Below are positions 10,072 through 22,338 of a stretch of 64,000 nt of DNA, piece after piece; the stretch's first letter is position 1, and each line of letters starts with the position of its first letter. The DNA is from Rebecca billardiae RCC1528 (lineage: Eukaryota; Haptophyta). The stretch is from contig OZ251232.1 of NCBI GenBank assembly GCA_965240325.2, positions 1,860,001 through 1,924,000 on the forward strand. The letters are read 5' to 3'. The translations under genes and the position numbers were made by a program. A model generated the notes under the pieces. It saw nothing but the letters and a program-made list of their open reading frames with translations. It made no database searches and had not been told where the DNA came from.

Positions 10072-10543
10072 GGGTTATTGGCACAATAACTGATTGTCTA
10101 AGAGGACGGTGGGAGCGCAATGCGCCGTATCAACACCTGCCTGCCATTCGGCCCGAGCCAGGCGGCCGAGCTCAAGTCCGGCCGCCATCTTGGCCACCCT
10201 CTTCTCGTGCCACGAGGGACTTTTGAGCCTGCTCTGTGCTCTCGCACAACGACCCCGAACAACCTACTCGCTGTGATGCTCCTGGGCCTTAGGCAAATAG
10301 GCAAGGTTGGCGGCGGCACAGGACGGCCAATTGGTGAACTGGGTTTTTCATCAGGCGCCGAGCGAACCGACGCAGTCCAGTGCCTCTCGCTCACTCGCAG
10401 CGAACGCCCTTCGGAAGTGCCCACTGGCATGATGGCTGCAGCTGTTTCCGGGCCCGCATCTTCGCGATACCCTCTGCACGATGGTGCTTCGTGCCTTGCT
10501 CTCATGCGGCTTAGCGGCTCTCGAGCTGCGCCTTCTAAGCTGC
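10069..10543 (+). repeat. 475-bp dispersed repeat, copy 1 (copy 2 at 17869-18343)
   Basis: The segment starts GTGGGGTTATTGGCACAATA and ends CGCCTTCTAAGCTGC. It is base-for-base the same as 17869-18343 wherever I compared it, at a constant offset of 7,800. In copy 1 the left neighbour is a TA array and the right neighbour is the ~197-bp satellite; in copy 2 the neighbours are different. An open frame starting MRRINTCLPFG is present in both copies, but nothing marks it as a real gene. Confidence 0.9.
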
Positions 10544-10544
10544 G

Positions 10545-13500
10545 CCACAGCAACCTGCTGCCCGCGCGCTCAGCGACACGCGGCGCACGCATGCCTCGTC
10601 GGCTCGCTCCGCCGCCGTCGCCTCGCGGCACGGTGGCTGCGCCGCTCGCAGTCGGCGCATTGCGTTCGCTACACGCTCTGCGCTCGCCGCTGCCCGCCGC
10701 GGCTCGCCCGCGCAAGCGCGAGCTCGCGCCCGCGCCGCTCGACAGCAGCCTGCTGCCCGCGCGCTCATCGACGCGCGGCGCGCACATGCCTCGTCGGCTC
10801 GCTCCGCCGCCGTCGCCTCGCGGCGGGGTGGCTGCGCCGCTCGCAGTCGGCGCATTGCGTTCGCTACACGCTCTGCGCTCGCCGCCGCACGCCGCCGCTC
10901 GCCCGCGCAGGCGCGAGCTCGCGCCCGCGCCGCTCGACAGCAGCCTGCTGCCCGCGCGCTCAGCGACGCGCGGCGCACGCATGCCTCGTCGGCTCGCTCC
11001 GCTGCCGTCGCCTCGCGGCACGAAGCTGCGCTGATCGCAGTCGGCGCATTGCGTTCGCCACACGGTCTACGCTCGCCGCCGCACGCCGCCGCTCGCCGCC
11101 GCTCGCCCGCGCAGGAGCGAGCTCGCGTCCGCGCCGCTCGACAGCAACCTGCTGCCCGCGCGCTCATCGACGCGCGGCGCGCACATGCCTCGTCAGCTCG
11201 CTCCGCCGCCGTCGCCTCGCGGCACGGTGACTGCGCCGCTCGCAGTCGGCGCATTGCGTTCGCTACACGCTCTGCGCTCGCCGCTGCCCGCCGCGGCTCG
11301 CCCGCGCAAGCGCGAGCTCGCGCCCGCGCCGCTCGACAGCAGCCTGCTGCCCGCGCGCTCATCGACGCGCGGCGCGCACATGCCTCGTCGGCTCGCTCCG
11401 CCGCCGTCGCCTCGCGGCGGGGTGGCTGCGCCGCTCGCAGTCGGCGCATTGCGTTCGCTACACGCTCTGCGCTCGCCGCCGCACGCCGCCGCTCGCCCGC
11501 GCAGGCGCGAGCTCGCGCCCGCGCCGCTCGACAGCAGCCTGCTGCCCGCGCGCTCATCGACGCGCGGCGCGCACGCATGCCTCGTCGGCTCGCTCCGCCG
11601 CCGTCGCCTCGCGGCACGGTGGCTGCGCCGCTCGCAGTCGGCGCATTGCGTTCGCTACACGCTCTGCGCTCGCCGCTGCCCGCCGCGGCTCGCCCGCGCA
11701 AGCGCGAGCTCGCGCCCGCGCCGCTCGACAGCAGCCTGCTGCCCGCGCGCTCATCGACGCGCGGCGCGCACATGCCTCGTCGGCTCGCTCCGCCGCCGTC
11801 GCCTCGCGGCGGGGTGGCTGCGCCGCTCGCAGTCGGCGCATTGCGTTCGCTACACGCTCTGCGCTCGTCGCCGCTCGCCGCCGCTTGCCCGCGCAGGCGC
11901 GAGCTCGCGCCCGCGCCGCTCGACAGCAGCCTGCTGCCCGCGCGCTCATCGACGCGCGGCGCGCACATGCCTCGTCGGCTCGCTCCGCCGCCGTCGCCTC
12001 GCGGCACGGTGTCTGCGCCGTTCGCGCTCGGCGGGTCGCGTTCGCTACCAGTACACGCTCTACGCTCGCCGCCGCACGCCGCCGCTCGCTGCCGCTCGCC
12101 CGCGCAGGAGCGAGCTCGCGCCCGCGCCGCTCGACAGCAGCCTGCTGCCCGCGCGCTCATCGACGCGCTGCGCGCACATGCCTTGTCGGCTCGCTCCGCC
12201 GCCGTCGCCTCGCGGCACGGTGACTGCGCTGCTCGCGGTCGGCGCATTACGTTCGCCACACGGTCTACGCTCGCCGCCGCACGCCGCCGCTCGCCGCCGC
12301 TCGCCCGCGCAGGAGCGAGCTCGCGTCCGCGCCGCTCGACAGCAACCTGCTGCCCGCGCGCTCAGCGACACGCGGCGCACGCATGCCTCGTCGGCTCGCT
12401 CCGCCGCCGTCGCCTCGCGGCACGGTGGCTGCGCCGCTCGCAGTCGGCGCATTGCGTTCGCTACACGCTCTGCGCTCGCCGCTGCCCGCCGCGGCTCGCC
12501 CGCGCAAGCGCGAGCTCGCGCCCGCGCCGCTCGACAGCAGCCTGCTGCCCGCGCGCTCATCGACGCGCGGCGCGCACATGCCTCGTCGGCTCGCTCCGCC
12601 GCCGTCGCCTCGCGGCACGGTGGCTGCGCCGCTCGCAGTCGGCGCATTGCGTTCGCTACACGCTCTGCGCTCGTCGCCGCTCGCCGCCGCTTGCCCGCGC
12701 AGGCGCGAGCTCGCGCCCGCGCCGCTCGACAGCAGCCTGCTGCCCGCGCGCTCATCGATGCGCGGCGCGCACATGCCTCGTCAGCTCGCTCCGCCGCCGT
12801 CGCCTCGCGGCACGGTGTCTGCGCCGTTCGCGCTCGGCGCGTCGCGTTCGCTACCAGTACACGCTCTACGCTCGCCGCCGCACGCCGCCGCTCGCTGCCG
12901 CTCGCCCGCGCAGGAGCGAGCTCGCGCCCGCGCCGCTCGACAGCAGCCTGCTGCCCGCGCGCTCATCGACGCGCTGCGCGCACATGCCTCGTCGGCTCGC
13001 TCCGCCGCCGTCGCCTCGCGGCACGAAGCTGCGCTGCTCGCAGTCGGCGCATTACGTTCGCCACACGGTCTACGCTCGCCGCCGCACGCCGCCGCTCGCT
13101 GCCGCTCGCCCGCGCAGGAGCGAGCTCGCGTCCGCGCCGCTCGACAGCAACCTGCTGCCCGCGCGCTCAGCGACGCGCGGCGCACGCATGCCTCGTCGGC
13201 TCGCTCCGCCGCCGTCGCCTTGCGGCACGGTGGCTGCGCCGCTCGCAGTCGGCGCATTGCGTTCGCTACACGCTCTGCGCTCGCCGCTGCCCGCCGCCGC
13301 TCGCCCGCGCAAGCGCGAGCTCGCGCCCGCGCCGCTCGACAGCAGCCTGCTGCCCGCGCTCTCATCGACGCGCGGCGCACACATGCCTCGTCGGCTCGCT
13401 CCGCCGCCGTCGCCTCGCGGCACGGTGGCTGCGCCGCTCGCAGTCGGCGCATTGCGTTCGCTACACGCTCTGCGCTCGCCGCCGCACGCCGCCGCTCGCC

Positions 13501-15820
13501 CGCGCAGGCGCGAGCTCGCGCCCGCGCCGCTCGACAGCAGCCTGCTGCCCGCGCGCTCAGCGACGCGCGGCGCACGCATGCCTCGTCGGCTCGCTCCGCT
13601 GCCGTCGCCTCGCGGCACGAAGCTGCGCTGATCGCAGTCGGCGCATTGCGTTCGCCACACGGTCTACGCTCGCCGCCGCACGCCGGCGCTCGCTGCCGCT
13701 CGCCCGCGCAGGCGCGAGCTCGCGCCCGCGCCGCTCGACAGCAGCCTGCTGCCCGCGCGCTCAGCGACGCGCGGCGCACGCATGCCTCGTCGGCTCGCTC
13801 CGCTGCCGTCGCCTCGCGGCACGAAGCTGCGCTGATCGCAGTCGGCGCATTGCGTTCGCCACACGGTCTACGCTCGCCGCCGCACGCCGCCGCTCGCCGC
13901 CGCTCGCCCGCGCAGGAGCGAGCTCGCGTCCGCGCCGCTCGACAGCAACCTGCTGCCCGCGCGCTCAGCGACACGCGGCGCACGCATGCCTCGTCGGCTC
14001 GCTCCGCCGCCGTCGCCTCGCGGCACGGTGGCTGCGCCGCTCGCAGTCGGCGCATTGCGTTCGCTACACGCTCTGCGCTCGCCGCTGCCCGCCGCGGCTC
14101 GCCCGCGCAAGCGCGAGCTCGCGCCCGCGCCGCTCGACAGCAGCCTGCTGCCCGCGCTCTCATCGACGCGCGGCGCGCACATGCCTCGTCGGCTCGCTCC
14201 GCCGCCGTCGCCTCGCGGCACGGTGGCTGCGCCGCTCGCAGTCGGCGCATTGCGTTCGCTACACGCTCTGCGCTCGCCGCTGCCCGCCGCGGCTCGCCCG
14301 CGCAAGCGCGAGCTCGCGCCCGCGCCGCTCGACAGCAGCCTGCTGCCCGCGCGCTCATCGACGCGCGGCGCGCACATGCCTCGTCGGCTCGCTCCGCCGC
14401 CGTCGCCTCGCGGCACGGTGGCTGCGCCGCTCGCAGTCGGCGCATTGCGTTCGCTACACGCTCTACGCTCGTCGCCGCTCGCCGCCGCTTGCCCGCGCAG
14501 GCGCGAGCTCGCGCCCGCGCCGCTCGACAGCAGCCTGCTGCCCGCGCGCTCATCGACGCGCGGCGCGCACATGCCTTGTCGGCTCGCTCCGCCGCCGTCG
14601 CCTCGCGGCACGGTGACTGCGCTGCTCGCAGTCGGCGCATTGCGTTCGCTACACGCTATACGCTCGTCGCCGCTCGCCGCCGCTTGCCCGCGCAGGCGCG
14701 AGCTCGCGCCCGCGCCGCTCGACAGCAGCCTGCTGCCCGCGCGCTCATCGACGCGCGGCGCGCACATGCCTCGTCAGCTCGCTCCGACGCCGTCGCCTCG
14801 CGGCACGGTGTCTGCGCCGTTCGCGCTCGGCGCGTCGCGTTCGCTACCAATACACGCTCTACGCTCGCCGCCGCACGCCGCCGCTCGCTGCCGCTCGCCC
14901 GCGCAGGAGCGAGCTCGCGCCCGCGCCGCTCGACAGCAGCCTGCTGCCCGCGCGCTCATCGACGCGCTGCGAGCACATGCCTTGCCGGCTCGCTCCGTCG
15001 CCGTCGCCTCGCGGCACGAAGCTTCGCTGCTTGCAGTCGGCGCATTTGCGTTCGCTACACGGTCTACGCTCGCCGCCGCTTGCCGCCTCTCGCCTGCGCG
15101 GGCGCGAGCTCGCGTCCGCGCCGCTCGGCAGCAGCCGGCTGCCCGCGCGCTCATCGACGCGCGGCGCGCACACGCCTCGTCGGCTCGCTCCGTCGCCGTT
15201 GCCTCGCGGCACGGTGGCTGCGCCGCTCGCAGTCGGCGCGTTGCGTGCGCTACACACTCTACGCTCGCCGCCGCACGCCGCCGCTCGCTGCCGCTCGCCC
15301 GCGCAGGAGCGAGCTCGCGCCCGCGCCGCTCGACAGCAGCGTGCCGCGCGCACGCTCATCGAGGTGCGGCGCGCCCCTGCCTCGTCGGCGCGCTCCGCCG
15401 CCATCGTTTCGCGGCACGGTGGCTGCGCCGCTCGCGCTGGGCGCGCCCGTGCTCGCTACACGCTCTACGCTCGCCGCCGCTCGCCGCCGCTCGCCCGCGA
15501 AGGAGCGAGCTCGCGGCCACGCAGCTCAACAGCAGCGCGCTGCCGGCGCGCTTCATCGACGCGCGGCCCGCTCCTGCCCCGTCAGCCCGCCCCGCTGCCG
15601 TCGCCCCGCAGCACGGTGGCTGCGCCGTTCGGCTCCTGCCTCGTCTGCTCGCTCCGCCGCCGTCGCTCCGCAGCACGGTGGCTTCGCCGCTCGCACTCGG
15701 CGCGCCCGTGCTCTCTGCACGCTCTGCGCGCGCCGCTGCTCGACGCCGCTCGCCCGCGCGCGGCGCAAAGGCGCGCTCGCTCCCTCGCCGCTCAACAGCA
15801 GCATGCTGCCCGCATGCTCA
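10545..15820 (+). repeat. GC-rich satellite array, ~195-205-bp unit, about 26 copies
   Basis: The word GTCGGCGCAT recurs at 10651, 10846, 11040, 11244, 11440, 11637 and onward, giving a 194-204-bp period. Each unit contains CCGCCGCCGTCGCCTCGCGG, a CATTGCGTTCGC segment, ACGCTCTGCGCTCG and GCTCGACAGCAGCCTGCTGC. Several unit subtypes alternate (AAGCTGCGCTGATCGCAG versus GTGGCTGCGCCGCTCGCAG; CCAGTACACGC insert types). Units after about 15000 are progressively more diverged. The very long open frames here, on both strands and in several phases, arise because the sequence has almost no stop codons; none is supported as protein-coding. Confidence 0.92.
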
Positions 15821-15839
15821 CCGGCGCGCGACGCCCACG

Positions 15840-17125
15840 CGCGCGGCCCTCGGGTCGCGCGCGTACGCAGCGCTGGCGCCCCCGCCGGTCACGTTGTCCT
15901 GGTGCCGTGCAGGCCTGACACGTGTGCCTCCGCCCTCGCAGCCCGCACCGCGGCCCCCTGCTTGGGTCCCCCGGCCCGGCGCTTACGCGCGCGGCCCTCG
16001 GGTCGCGCGCGTACGCAGCGCTGGCGCCCCTGCCGGTCACGTTGTCCTGGTGCCGTGCAGGCCTGACACGTGTGCCTCCGCCCTCGCAGCCCGCACCGCG
16101 GCCCCCTGCTTGGGTCCCCCGGCCCGGCGCTTACGCGCGCGGCCCTCGGGTCGCGCGCGTACGCGGCGCTGGCGCCCCCCCCTCCGGTCACGTTGTCCTA
16201 GTGCCGTGCGGGCCTGACATGTGTGCCGGGCCCTCGCTGCTCGCACCGCGGCCCTCGGGTCGCGTCCGGCTTGGGTCCCTACCTGGCCCGGCGCTCGCGC
16301 GCGCGGCCCTCGGGTCGCGCGCGTACGCAGCGCTGGCGCCCCCCCCCCTCCGGTCGCGTTGTCCTAGTGCCGTGCGGGCCTGACACGTGTGCCGGGCCCT
16401 CGCTGCTCGCACCGCGGCCCTCGGGTCGCGTCCGGCTTGGGTCCCTACCTGGCCCGGCGCTCGCGCGCGCGGCCCTCGGGTCGCGCGCGTACGCAGCGCT
16501 GGCGCCCCCCCCTCCGGTCGCGTTGTCCCAGTGCCGTGCGGGCCTGACACGTGTGCCGGGCCCTCGCTGCCCGCACCGCGGCCCTCGGGTCGCGTCCGGC
16601 TTGGGTCCCTACCTGGCCCGGCGCTCGCGCGCGCGGCCTTCGGGCGTGTACGCAGCGCTGGCGCCCCCCCTCCGGTCACGTTGTCCTAGTGCCGTGCGGG
16701 CCTGACACGTGTGCCGGGCCCTCGCTGCCCGCACCGCGGCCCTCGGGTCGCGTCCGGCTTGGGTCCCTACCTGGCCCGGCGCTCGCGCGCGCGGCCTTCG
16801 GGCGTGTACGCAGCGCTGGCGCCCCCCCTCCGGTCACGTTGTCCTAGTGCCGTGCGGGCCTGACACGTGTGCCGGGCCCTCGCTGCCCGCACCGCGGCCC
16901 TCGGGTCGCGTCCGGCTTGGGTCCCTACCTGGCCCGGCGCTCGCGCGCGCGGCCCTCGGGTCGCGCGCGTACGTAGCGCTGGCGCCCCCCCTCCGGTCAC
17001 GTTGTCCTAGTGCCGTGCGGGCCTGACACGTGTGCCGGGCCCTCGCTGCCCGCACCGCGGCCCTCGCGGGTCGCGTCCGGCTTGGGTCCCTGCCTGGCCC
17101 GGCGCTTACGCGCGCGGCCCTCGGG
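15840..17125 (+). repeat. Second satellite array, ~147-168-bp unit, about 8 copies
   Basis: The word ACGCAGCGCTGGCGCC (or a one-base variant) recurs at about 15865, 16012, 16159, 16323, 16491, 16650, 16808 and 16970. Each unit also carries GTGCCGTGCGGGCCTGACA, GTGTGCCGGGCCCTCGCTGC and a CCCCCCCTCCGGT run. The first two units use a different junction (CCCGGCCCGGCGCTTACGCG). A shorter, degraded form continues to about 17290. No coding function is supported. Confidence 0.9.
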
Positions 17126-17290
17126 TCGCGCGTGCTGGCTGCTTCGCCCCCCCTCCGGCCTGCGGTCGGCGCGCGCGGCCCTCTGGTCGCGCGTGCTGGC
17201 TGCGTCGGCCCCCCTCCGGCCAGCGGTCGGCGCGCGCGGGCCTCGGGTCGCGCGTGCGGTCGGCGCGCGCGGCCCTCGGGTTGCTTGCCA

Positions 17291-17650
17291 GCAGCGTGCA
17301 TGCGCTGCCTTCACGCGCTTGCGTCCGCCCCTGCTCTCGCGCGGCTGCCCGTGCTGGCGACGTCTTTGGTCTCACTCCGCCCTCTAGTCGCTCGCCGCTC
17401 AATGCGTTTGGTTTACCGGCTCGACCGCCCGCTCCACTGGCACTCGTCGCTCTGGGCTTTGTGACGCCGTCGTTCGCAGCTGCCTCTGCCGTGCTTGGCT
17501 TTGGCTGAGTCCTGTCCTGGGCGGGTGGGCCGCATCCACTGACAGTCTTGTCCTCGCCTGGTTGCCTTCCCCACTTCGTCCACGTTTATCTATGGGATTT
17601 CCTCTTCAACCTCGACGCGCGGACCACCCACCAATACAACCACAAATGGG
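17291..17650. other. Spacer between satellites and 217-bp repeat
   Basis: Ordinary GC-rich sequence with no gene supported. It grades from the degraded second satellite into a unique stretch ending with CAACCACAAATGGGATCCAT. Confidence 0.4.
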
Positions 17651-17867
17651 ATCCATCACACCGCGCGTCTGTCGGCGTCCAGCGGCCAGTCCTGCCGCGC
17701 GCTCGGCCCGAGCGCTGGCTGCCGCTCGCACTTTGTTTCCGAGGAACAAAATCCCATATGATACAAATAAAGTATGGTATCTCGCAGCGTGGCTCTGCCC
17801 TGCCCGGCGTGTGCCTCGCCTCCTCGCTGCCGATCTGGATGGCGCAGGCGCTTCGAGGACGGCTAGA
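17651..17867 (+). repeat. 217-bp repeat, copy 1 (copy 2 at 18486-18702)
   Basis: Both copies run from GATCCATCACACCGCGCGTC to TTCGAGGACGGCTAGAC and are nearly identical (one visible difference, TATGG versus TCTGG after AATAAAG). They bracket the second 475-bp repeat and lie 835 bp apart in direct orientation. Copy 1 is joined straight to the 475-bp repeat; copy 2 is joined to a TA array. Each contains AACAAAATCCCATATG and AATAAAG, the latter resembling a polyadenylation signal. Confidence 0.88.
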
Positions 17868-17868
17868 C

Positions 17869-18343
17869 GTGGGGTTATTGGCACAATAACTGATTGTCTA
17901 AGAGGACGGTGGGAGCGCAATGCGCCGTATCAACACCTGCCTGCCATTCGGCCCGAGCCAGGCGGCCGAGCTCAAGTCCGGCCGCCATCTTGGCCACCCT
18001 CTTCTCGTGCCACGAGGGACTTTTGAGCCTGCTCTGTGCTCTCGCACAACGACCCCGAACAACCTACTCGCTGTGATGCTCCTGGGCCTTAGGCAAATAG
18101 GCAAGGTTGGCGGCGGCACAGGACGGCCAATTGGTGAACTGGGTTTTTCATCAGGCGCCGAGCGAACCGACGCAGTCCAGTGCCTCTCGCTCACTCGCAG
18201 CGAACGCCCTTCGGAAGTGCCCACTGGCATGATGGCTGCAGCTGTTTCCGGGCCCGCATCTTCGCGATACCCTCTGCACGATGGTGCTTCGTGCCTTGCT
18301 CTCATGCGGCTTAGCGGCTCTCGAGCTGCGCCTTCTAAGCTGC
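17869..18343 (+). repeat. 475-bp dispersed repeat, copy 2
   Basis: Same sequence as 10069-10543. It follows the first 217-bp repeat without a TA array and continues into a unique ~140-bp stretch (CCCCGCCCGCCCGCCCCCGC) before the second 217-bp repeat. Confidence 0.9.
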
Positions 18344-18485
18344 CCCGCCCGCCCGCCCCCGCTGTTGCCAGCTTGTTGCCTGGCACTTTTGCTGCTGCGT
18401 CGGCGCGGAGCGCCCTCCGCCGTCGATGCCGCTCCTCGGTTTGGCATGCTGCTCGCTCTCTCAGTCTGCGGGCCGGCGCGCGGAG

Positions 18486-18702
18486 ATCCATCACACCGCG
18501 CGTCTGTCGGCGTCCAGCGGCCAGTCCTGCCGCGCGCTCGGCCCGAGCGCTGGCTGCCGCTCGCACTTTGTTTCCGAGGAACAAAATCCCATATGATACA
18601 AATAAAGTCTGGTATCTCGCAGCGTGGCTCTGCCCTGCCCGGCGTGTGCCTCGCCTCCTCGCTGCCGATCTGGATGGCGCAGGCGCTTCGAGGACGGCTA
18701 GA
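18486..18702 (+). repeat. 217-bp repeat, copy 2
   Basis: Direct copy of 17651-17867. Its right end GGACGGCTAGAC is followed by a short (AT)n tract (18703-18720) that abuts the terminal inverted repeat of the next element. Confidence 0.88.
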
Positions 18703-18720
18703 CATATATATATATATATT

Positions 18721-21700
18721 GACTATCACTGTGGCACCGGAAGGGACGATGTTGCGGATAAGCCTTTTCGTCGCCGCGGCGCTCCCCCAGTGGGAAAAAT
18801 GATTTTCCGTGGTTTTCACGATGGCTGCCGAACCACCTGGTTCGGCCGGCGGACGCCTCTCGAACGGACTTCGCTCGCTCGCGAAAAGTCGTCGTCGACG
18901 GTGTGGTGCGAGTCGCGCGACGGCCCGTGCGCGACGAGGAGTGCGCCGCGCGCCGTGCGCGCTTACCACAAGCCCCGCCCCTCCACCCCGCCCAAATCGC
19001 CCGCGCAGAGTGCCACCTCTCTCGACTCGCTCAGGTCACATGCCCGCCTCGGGCACGGACGGGCGTGCTCAAACACGGTGTACGACTTTGGGCAGGCGGG
19101 GCTCGTGAACCTAATAAGTCATTGTCGGGCGCCGCGCGGCGTGGTGGGTGGGATGGGCGTGGTATACACGGATCACGCCGGGCCGACACGGGTTGCGCTT
19201 TTCTCATTGTGTGAGCTGGCCACGATGCCCGGCGGCACGTCCTCGGTCGTGCCCGCTGGCAGCTGCTCCCGCGACCCGCGCGCACAGCTGCGTGTGATTC
19301 ATCGCGCGGACATCGGCGCGACCGCGTGTCTGGCGCATGCATACACCAGTGGGTCTCTCTGCAGGGCCGTTGCGTTCCGGTACGGCCACCCGCTGGCGCA
19401 GCAGGGCCGCTTTTCAGGTGCCGATGGCTTCCGATCGGCACAGCGCGATCCACTCCCCACGACTTTGGGCAGCCCTTGCCGACGAAGCCAATACGAGTGT
19501 ACCTGACCGCGCGCGCGCTGGTGATAGCGGGTGTGATGCTGCACGGCGTCGCAGCAGGCTGCCACGCCTGGAGCATCCTGCGGCACATTCCAACCGGATG
19601 CGCGCGCCGCGGCATGCGCTCACGTGTGCGCGAGCACGCCCACCACACCTGCCTGCGCGACGCGCGCGCAGGCGATACCGATGCTTCCAGTGGGCAAGGG
19701 GGCGATCGCGTGGACGCGGCAAGATGTCTGTGCCTACGAGCCTCCCGTGGCGGCCACGACACATCCGTTTGGCAGACCGTCGAGCAGCAGTGTGATCGCA
19801 GCAGGTGCTTTGCGTTTGCTCGGTGACGACGCAGTACGACCGCCAATCTGAGCTCAAGCACTGCTGTGGTCGACGAGCTGCGCGGCGAAGCGTGCGCGCG
19901 AGCCACGCGTGTGCTTGCATTGGCCTGTGACTCAACGACTTCGAGCGGGTGGCTTGGAACGCGCTTTCTGTATCCGCTGCGGCCACGCGCAGGTCGGCGC
20001 ATCGCTTTGGGGCGCGAGGAGCAGTGATCTCGACAGACAAGCGAGCTGCCTGCCCACTGCACGCCCGCGCCCGCCAACGGCTGCTGCCGCTCACCAGCCC
20101 GGCCAGTTGGCAGTTCGGGCGGTAAGACCAGCCACTTGCCGCGCGTGGCCCATCATTGGCCGCCGCCCGTCTCATCAGCACCGCGCGGCCGCCTCCGGTG
20201 CCGCGCCCCGGGGCCGGCCCGGATACGTCAGCACCGCGGACTGCAGCACCGCCGCGGCTCGTCCGATGACATCGCCGGGCGATGACTCACCGCTCGACGC
20301 CGACTGACAGTCACTCTACTGCTGGCGCCAGTCATCTCCGATCAGCAGTCGTCGTCCGTCCGCTATATCTCATCATCAGTACCCGGCCGCCGCGCGGCCG
20401 ATTCACTACTCATCGTCTGCGCGGCGTCACTACTGCTGCTGCTCGGATGATTCCGATCTCGCGGACCGTCCGAGACATCTGACGCGCGCCGCGCGCGCGC
20501 GCGGGGTGCGCGGCCCGATATGCGCGGATCGCCGGCGGCCGGCGGCGGGGCCGGCGGCGGGGCCGCCGCTCGGCCGCGCCGCGCTCCCGCGCCGTATATC
20601 GTCAGAGTCGTACGACGCGACATATGAGCCCCCAGCACGGCGCGCCGGCCTCGACGACCGTATGTGATGGGCTGCTCATTGTCTGTTCCACGTCCAGCTG
20701 CGCGACTCGTATGATGCGCGCCGGTCGCGGCCCACCCGAACGGCCGCGATGACGCTCCGGGCCGTCCAAGCCGTCAGCCTCCGAGAGTATAGTCGGTGGC
20801 ACGGCATCCGCCTGCCGGCGCGCGCGGTATACCCAAATCAGTCTGCCCGGTGCGACTGCTGCTCCCTCTGCGGCAGTCGCCTAGATCGATCATCGCGGCC
20901 GCCGCGCGCCGCCGCCCACGCTGCGCGGCGTGCAGCTGCACTCGCCGCCGCGCGCCGGGCTCAGCGCCACGCGTCAGCGTTCGCCGCCGATGCCCACGCT
21001 GCGTGACGCGCACCTCGCACGGCTGTGGCGGCGCGGGCCGAGCCGCGCACGCGCACGCTCGCAGCCACCGCCCACGCTCTGCGGCGTGCAGCACTCGGCG
21101 CCGCCGCGCGCCGGGCTCGGCGCCGCGCGTCAGCATTCGCCGCCCAAAGGCCTTGCACACGCGCCCAACCGATGCCGATGTTTGAAGCCGTCCCTAAAGC
21201 ACCCTCGCCAGCGTCCCATCCCGGCCACGAGCTAGCGTGCCACCGAGCAGCGTCGCAGCCGCGCGGCGCGCGGCTCGGCTGCCCGCCCGGCCCGGGCGCT
21301 GCTGCGAGCTCGCACGCCCATCGCCGCGGGCTCGAGCGGAGCCCTCCGGCAGCGAGGCCTTGCATACACGCCCAGACGATGCCGATGCTTGCAATCATTC
21401 CTCCGACGCACTCGCCGGCGGCCGATCGCGGCCGTGAGCCAGCGTGCCACCGGCACGCTTGACGAGTGGGTCACGGCCGTCGACAAGCACCGGTGCCCAC
21501 TGCTCAGCATGCCGACATCCGTAGACCCAGATGCACTCCAGAAGAGCGACGCTCGGGGCGTCACGATAAGCATAGATACCACTGGGACTGATCCCCACCC
21601 ATCTAGCTCCATCCTGCGCTTGCTAAGCCCTCGGAAGTGGTTGCACGCGCCTCGCGTGCAACATGTCGACCGCGAGTCGCAATCGCGCCTTGCGCACGGC

Positions 21701-21893
21701 GCCCAAGGACGGCTAAGACGGCGACGAGGTGGGTCTGGGCGGGCTTCCTCCGCCTGCCGGGACCCGTGCGCCTTGCCCCCGCGCACGAGCGCCGGCCGGC
21801 GACCGCTCACGTGGCCGTCAGAATTTTTCCGCGGCGGTCGCCGTGCGGGGACGGGTTATCCGCAATCGCCATCGTTCCGGTGCCACTGTGATC

Positions 21894-21896
<3 letters not shown>
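18721..21896. mobile_element. TIR-bounded element, ~3.18 kb, superfamily unassigned
   Basis: The left end reads GACTATCACTGTGGCACCGG and the right end, in reverse complement, GACGATCACAGTGGCACCGG. The similarity continues for about 45 bases to TTGCGGATAA on both sides. The left end abuts a TA tract and the right end a TATC array, so a target-site duplication cannot be read. Inside I recognise no transposase. A possible two-exon plus-strand gene (about 19478-19590 reading RVYLTARALVIAGVML, then after CGCGCGCAG at 19671 reading IPMLPVGKGAIAWTRQ to 19851) looks codon-like but matches nothing I know. The element could be non-autonomous or a decayed autonomous copy. Confidence 0.55.
20919..21455. 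repeat. Two local tandem duplications inside the 3.18-kb element
   Basis: Bases ~20919-20995 and ~21069-21150 share CTGCGGCGTGCAGC, CGCCGCGCGCCGGGCTC and GCGTCAGC-TTCGCCGCC (period ~150). Bases ~21148-21250 and ~21354-21455 share AGGCCTTGCA, ACGCGCCCA or ACGCCCAGA, CGATGCCGATG and GCCAGCGTGCCACCG (period ~206). Confidence 0.7.
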
Positions 21897-22280
<384 letters not shown>

Positions 22281-22338
22281 ATATGATCGGCTACGCCGAT
22301 CTTCGGGTAGTGAACAACGAAGTTGAGGGCGCACGGCC

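Noticed and set aside
10500-16217. Very long open frames (up to ~1,200 residues) on both strands
   Set aside because: They coincide with the ~197-bp satellite, are open in several phases at once, and consist of Arg/Ala/Pro/Ser repeats caused by GC-rich tandem units.
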